9,237 bases of DNA from Aquificaceae bacterium. Its GTDB lineage: Bacteria; Aquificota; Aquificia; Aquificales; Aquificaceae. Positions 6,482-9,237 of the stretch are shown piece by piece. The translations under genes and the position numbers were made by a program. How positions within the stretch are numbered: the first letter of the stretch is position 1; every line of letters starts with the position of its first letter. The stretch lies in assembly GCA_015487365.1 (NCBI GenBank), contig WFPT01000080.1:1-9237 (forward strand), in the 5' to 3' direction. Under the pieces are notes generated by a model. The model ran no database searches and was not told where the DNA came from. It saw nothing but the letters and a program-made list of their open reading frames with translations.

Positions 6482-7459
6482 ATGAAGGTAGTGGCCATAG
6501 GTGGAGGGACGGGCCTTTCAACCCTCCTTAGAAGTTTAAAAAAGCAGGTGGGTGAAAGTATTGAATCTTTAAGTGCCATAGTTACGGTCGCTGACAGCGG
6601 TGGCTCAACGGGTAAGCTCAGGAAAATCTACAAAATACCCGCTCCCGGGGACATAAGGAACTGCCTGGTGGCCCTTTCAGAAAGTGAGGAAATACTAAAA
6701 AGTCTTTTCCAATACCGCTTTAAGGGGGAAGGTTTAGAGGGTCATGCCTTTGGGAACCTCTTCCTAACCGCCCTTACGGAAATTACTGGGAGCTTCTTGG
6801 AGGCCATAAGGATAAGCTCTGAAATTTTAAAGATAAAGGGGGAGGTTATACCCTCCACTACCCAGAGCGTTCAGCTCTGTGCCCGCTTTGAGGACGGAAA
6901 GACGGTAGTGGGCGAAGAGGAAATAACCCTATACGGCAAGGAGACGGGGAGTAGGATTGTAGGTATGTGGATAGAGCCTAAAAAGGTAAGTAGCCCCATA
7001 TCCGCCATAGCCAAAGTAGAAACCGCGGACCTTATAATCTTTGGTCCAGGGAGCCTCTACACGTCTATAATCCCGAACCTACTAATTGAAGACCTCAGGT
7101 CTTGCGTTGAAAGGAGTAAAGCTTTAAAGGTATTCGTAGTCAATATAATGACCCAACCCGGGGAAACCGATGGTCTGAGCGCCTCGGGGCACTTGAAGGT
7201 TTTCTTAGAGCTGACAGGCCTTTCAAAGGTTGACGTAGCTTTGGTAAATACCAAGATGCCACCCCATAAACTCTTAAAAAAATACTTGGAGCAGGGACAG
7301 GAGCCCGTAATACCAGACGTTAGCGCCATAGCTAAGATGGGGGTGGAGGTGTATGCGGAGGACCTAATAGGGGAAAGGGAAAATTACATAAGGCACAACG
7401 AGGAAAAGCTCTTAGAGGCCTTCCTGAGGATATTAAATGAAAAATCTCCTAAGGTTTGA
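6482..7459 (+). CDS. yvcK: YvcK/GlmR family protein (gluconeogenesis factor, CofD-like fold)
   Basis: In Bacillus this family (GlmR) binds UDP-GlcNAc and steers carbon into peptidoglycan precursors, and it is needed for growth on gluconeogenic carbon sources. It is cytoplasmic and related to the CofD phosphotransferase fold. The 325-residue product shows GGGTGLS (7-13), [13 protein letters not shown] (35-47), [13 protein letters not shown] (53-65), [12 protein letters not shown] (87-98), TTQSVQL (126-132), [15 protein letters not shown] (187-201) and [11 protein letters not shown] (221-231). These are the YvcK nucleotide/sugar-binding blocks, not the F420-pathway CofD pattern. The length matches the family. 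There is no Shine-Dalgarno site, and a -10-like hexamer lies directly before the ATG. The end overlaps nadB by 23 nt, so the two are co-transcribed. Confidence 0.92.
   Translation: MKVVAIGGGTGLSTLLRSLKKQVGESIESLSAIVTVADSGGSTGKLRKIYKIPAPGDIRNCLVALSESEEILKSLFQYRFKGEGLEGHAFGNLFLTALTEITGSFLEAIRISSEILKIKGEVIPSTTQSVQLCARFEDGKTVVGEEEITLYGKETGSRIVGMWIEPKKVSSPISAIAKVETADLIIFGPGSLYTSIIPNLLIEDLRSCVERSKALKVFVVNIMTQPGETDGLSASGHLKVFLELTGLSKVDVALVNTKMPPHKLLKKYLEQGQEPVIPDVSAIAKMGVEVYAEDLIGERENYIRHNEEKLLEAFLRILNEKSPKV
7426..7430 (+). promoter_or_regulatory. Shine-Dalgarno site of nadB within yvcK
   Basis: GAGGA lies 6 nt before the ATG at 7437, inside the last codons of yvcK. It supports this nadB start and the 23-nt gene overlap, and it contrasts with yvcK itself, which has no such site. 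Confidence 0.65.
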
Positions 7460-8951
7460 CCTTAGAAGGATACCGGAGGAAAGGGTAGAGGTTCTGGTTG
7501 TAGGGAGTGGTATAGGGGGTCTATCCTGTGCCCTTAAACTGAAAGAGTTAAGGAGGAGCGTCTTAATCCTTACGAGGGGTATAGGGAATACCTACTACTC
7601 GCAGGGGGGGATAGCGGGAGCTCTCCTCAGGGGAGACTCCCCCTACAAGCACTTCCTTGACACCCTAAGGGCGGGTAGAGGCATAGCCAACGAGGAGATG
7701 GTAAGGATTTTAACCTACGAGGGTCCTATGAGGATTGTGGACCTTATGAACTACGGGGTAAAGTTTGACGGGGAAACCACCTTGGAGGGGGGGCACTCCT
7801 TCAAGAGGGTCTTTAAAGTAAAGGACTATACGGGTAAGGCCATATACGAAAGACTCTACCAAAGGGTTTTGGAGGAGGGAATACCCCTTTTAAAGGGAGA
7901 GTTGCAGGAGATAGTGGGGGAGGAAAGGGTTGAGGGAGTCCTATATACGGACGAGGAGGGAAGGTTAAAGTTTTTAAGGTTAAAGGCCTTGGTCCTTGCA
8001 ACGGGAGGGGGAGCGGGAATATACTCTATTACCTCAAACCCAAAAAGGGTTAGGGGGGATGGCATAGGCATAGCTTTAAGGTTTGGGGCCCTACTCTGCA
8101 ACTTAGAATTTGTTCAGTTCCACCCAACCGTCTTTAAGGGGACGAGCCTCTTAATATCCGAATCCGTAAGGGGTGAGGGGGCACACCTCCTCTGTGAAGG
8201 TAAAAGGTTTATAAACGAGCTATTACCAAGGGACGAAGTGGCGAGGGCCATTTTTAGGAAGATGAAAGAGGGGAAGGAAGTTTTTTTGGACCTAAGGCCC
8301 TTGGTAAAGAGGGGGATAAACTTAAAGGAAAGGTTTCCCACCATATACACCTTTTTAAGGGAGAGGGGCTACGAGCCCGAAAGGGAGCCCATCCCCATAA
8401 CCCCAGCCTCCCACTACTTCATAGGTGGAATATCGGTAGATAGCTTTGGTAGGAGCACGGTGGAGGGACTGTATGCGGTAGGGGAGTGTGCCTGCACGGG
8501 TGTTCATGGGGCAAACCGTTTGGCCTCCAACTCCCTCCTTGAAGGGATAGTTTTTGGGGTGAGGACCGCCTACGGGGTTTTCTTTGACCTTCAAAGTAAA
8601 AGCTTTTCCACCAAAAATTTTAAGAGCGAAGGGAGAGGTAAAAGGGGAGGGGAGCCCAATTTTAACCTGGACAGGATTAGGAAACTTATGTGGGAATACG
8701 GGGGGATTGAAAGGGATAGGAAGGGCCTTTTAAGGTTAAAGGAAGAAATTTTAAATTCCTTAGACTACCTCCTGTCCTTTGAAATAACCCCAAAGCTTAG
8801 GAGGGATATAGACTTACTCTTACTCTCCCTGGGGGTTGTAGAGAGTGCCCTTTGGAGGGAAGAGAGTAGGGGGGTCCATTACAGGAAGGACTTTCCCTAC
8901 GAAAGGGAAGAGTTTAGGAAGCCCTCCTACTTTAAGCTGGGAGAAAAGTAA
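7437..8951 (+). CDS. nadB: L-aspartate oxidase (quinolinate synthesis)
   Basis: NadB is an FAD enzyme that oxidises L-aspartate to iminoaspartate, which NadA condenses with dihydroxyacetone phosphate to quinolinate for NAD. Oxygen or fumarate can be the acceptor. The 504-residue product has the dinucleotide fold [12 protein letters not shown] (19-30), [12 protein letters not shown] (52-63), EGGHS (117-121), [16 protein letters not shown] (187-202), [12 protein letters not shown] (207-218), FVQFHPT (225-231), [12 protein letters not shown] (241-252), [10 protein letters not shown] (263-272), [14 protein letters not shown] (322-335), [18 protein letters not shown] (349-366) and a C-terminal helical domain ending [12 protein letters not shown] (476-487). 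EGGHS and ASHYFIGG, with the length, favour NadB over FrdA/SdhA. nadA and nadC are not in the window. The 3' end overlaps the converging TonB-like gene by 25 nt. Confidence 0.95.
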   Translation: MKNLLRFDLRRIPEERVEVLVVGSGIGGLSCALKLKELRRSVLILTRGIGNTYYSQGGIAGALLRGDSPYKHFLDTLRAGRGIANEEMVRILTYEGPMRIVDLMNYGVKFDGETTLEGGHSFKRVFKVKDYTGKAIYERLYQRVLEEGIPLLKGELQEIVGEERVEGVLYTDEEGRLKFLRLKALVLATGGGAGIYSITSNPKRVRGDGIGIALRFGALLCNLEFVQFHPTVFKGTSLLISESVRGEGAHLLCEGKRFINELLPRDEVARAIFRKMKEGKEVFLDLRPLVKRGINLKERFPTIYTFLRERGYEPEREPIPITPASHYFIGGISVDSFGRSTVEGLYAVGECACTGVHGANRLASNSLLEGIVFGVRTAYGVFFDLQSKSFSTKNFKSEGRGKRGGEPNFNLDRIRKLMWEYGGIERDRKGLLRLKEEILNSLDYLLSFEITPKLRRDIDLLLLSLGVVESALWREESRGVHYRKDFPYEREEFRKPSYFKLGEK

Positions 8952-9237
8952 AAGGTTATCCTAAACCTCCTCAGACGGTTTGACCTAACGAATTTAAGTT
9001 TTTTTAAAAAATCCGTTAAAATTTCGTCCAGGAGGGGCTCACCACTCCTCTTTAATAGCCTTACCCTTTCCACCTTCCCACCCTTAGAGACTAAAATCTC
9101 AAACTCAGCGGGTGAGGGGAATTCTTCAACGAGAACCTCCCCCAGCTTTGGGACGAAGATTAGCTCACTCCCATTCTCTGTCCTTATCCCCCCTTTGGTG
9201 AGGGTAAAGCTTATCCTTTTTACCCTTTCTTTACCCC
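8927..9237 (-). CDS. C-terminal part of a TonB-like protein, N-terminus beyond the window edge
   Basis: An open minus-strand frame enters from the right edge and encodes 102 residues before a TAG at 8929-8927. The stretch [17 protein letters not shown], then [20 protein letters not shown] and ending RFRITFYF, resembles the TonB C-terminal fold: a strand, a GKVxxVxxLxxSG turn, an LD-containing helix ending in KF, and a final strand. TonB proteins carry proton-motive energy from the ExbB/ExbD complex to outer-membrane receptors. The N-terminal membrane helix and proline-rich spacer that would confirm this lie outside the window. Purine-rich minus-strand codons like its neighbours support real coding. 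The last residues overlap the converging nadB by 25 nt. The call rests on pattern resemblance only. Confidence 0.6.
   Translation of the reverse strand, partial: GKERVKRISFTLTKGGIRTENGSELIFVPKLGEVLVEEFPSPAEFEILVSKGGKVERVRLLKRSGEPLLDEILTDFLKKLKFVRSNRLRRFRITFYFSPSLK

Noticed and set aside
8355..8594. A 79-codon minus-strand reading frame
   Set aside because: It is antisense to the most conserved part of nadB and has no recognisable domain.
8953..8968. Possible hairpin AGGTT/AACCT after nadB as a terminator
   Set aside because: The stem is only 5 bp and no U-tract follows. The sequence lies within the converging gene's codons.
9000..9011. Palindromic T6A6 tract
   Set aside because: It encodes Phe-Leu-Lys-Lys in the TonB-like frame and has no flanking symmetry, so it is probably just codon composition.
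1..9237. tRNA, rRNA, CRISPR arrays, insertion sequences and riboswitches
   Set aside because: I saw no repeats, inverted ends or RNA-gene signatures, and almost no non-coding space is left to hold them.

Overview
The window looks like ordinary core chromosome of a thermophilic bacterium, probably Aquificota or a similar deep-branching lineage. I infer this from heavy AGG/ATA/TTA/GGG codon use, purine-rich sense strands, an L27 protein beginning [10 protein letters not shown], a DapL-type aminotransferase, and a CxC motif at the end of an MTA-phosphorylase-family protein, as known from hyperthermophile homologues. I could not test the taxonomy. I see no mobile element, tRNA, rRNA, CRISPR array or integrated foreign DNA. 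Only about 60 bases lie outside coding regions: 31 bp at 4376-4406, 24 bp at 6458-6481 and 5 bp at 2157-2161.

Layout. A leftward operon fills 4375 down to 1: rpmA (ribosomal protein L27), an MTAP/PNP-family nucleoside phosphorylase, dxr (isoprenoid precursor synthesis), ftsA (cell division), and a 2-oxoacid dehydrogenase E1 beta subunit that runs off the left edge. These genes overlap or nearly touch. Rightward from the same 31-bp divergent gap is holB (DNA polymerase III delta-prime), which meets a leftward dapL-like aminotransferase tail to tail with a 4-nt overlap. The second divergent gap (24 bp) separates dapL from a rightward pair, yvcK/glmR and nadB, which overlap by 23 nt. nadB meets a leftward gene that enters from the right edge, whose C-terminal 102 residues resemble a TonB C-terminal domain; the two overlap by 25 nt.

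How the genes fit together. They cover housekeeping functions: translation (L27), replication (delta-prime), NAD synthesis (NadB), methylthio-nucleoside or purine salvage, isoprenoids (Dxr), lysine/meso-diaminopimelate (DapL), peptidoglycan precursor control (YvcK/GlmR), division (FtsA) and possibly envelope energy transduction (TonB-like). Several serve the cell envelope, but on both strands and in separate transcripts, so a shared system is only a guess.

The most notable signal is regulatory. All four genes that begin a transcript at the two divergent gaps lack a Shine-Dalgarno sequence and have a -10-like hexamer ending 6-8 nt before the start codon. Several genes internal to operons do have clear Shine-Dalgarno sites. 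This predicts leaderless or nearly leaderless mRNAs from overlapping back-to-back promoters. I found no convincing new multi-gene system.
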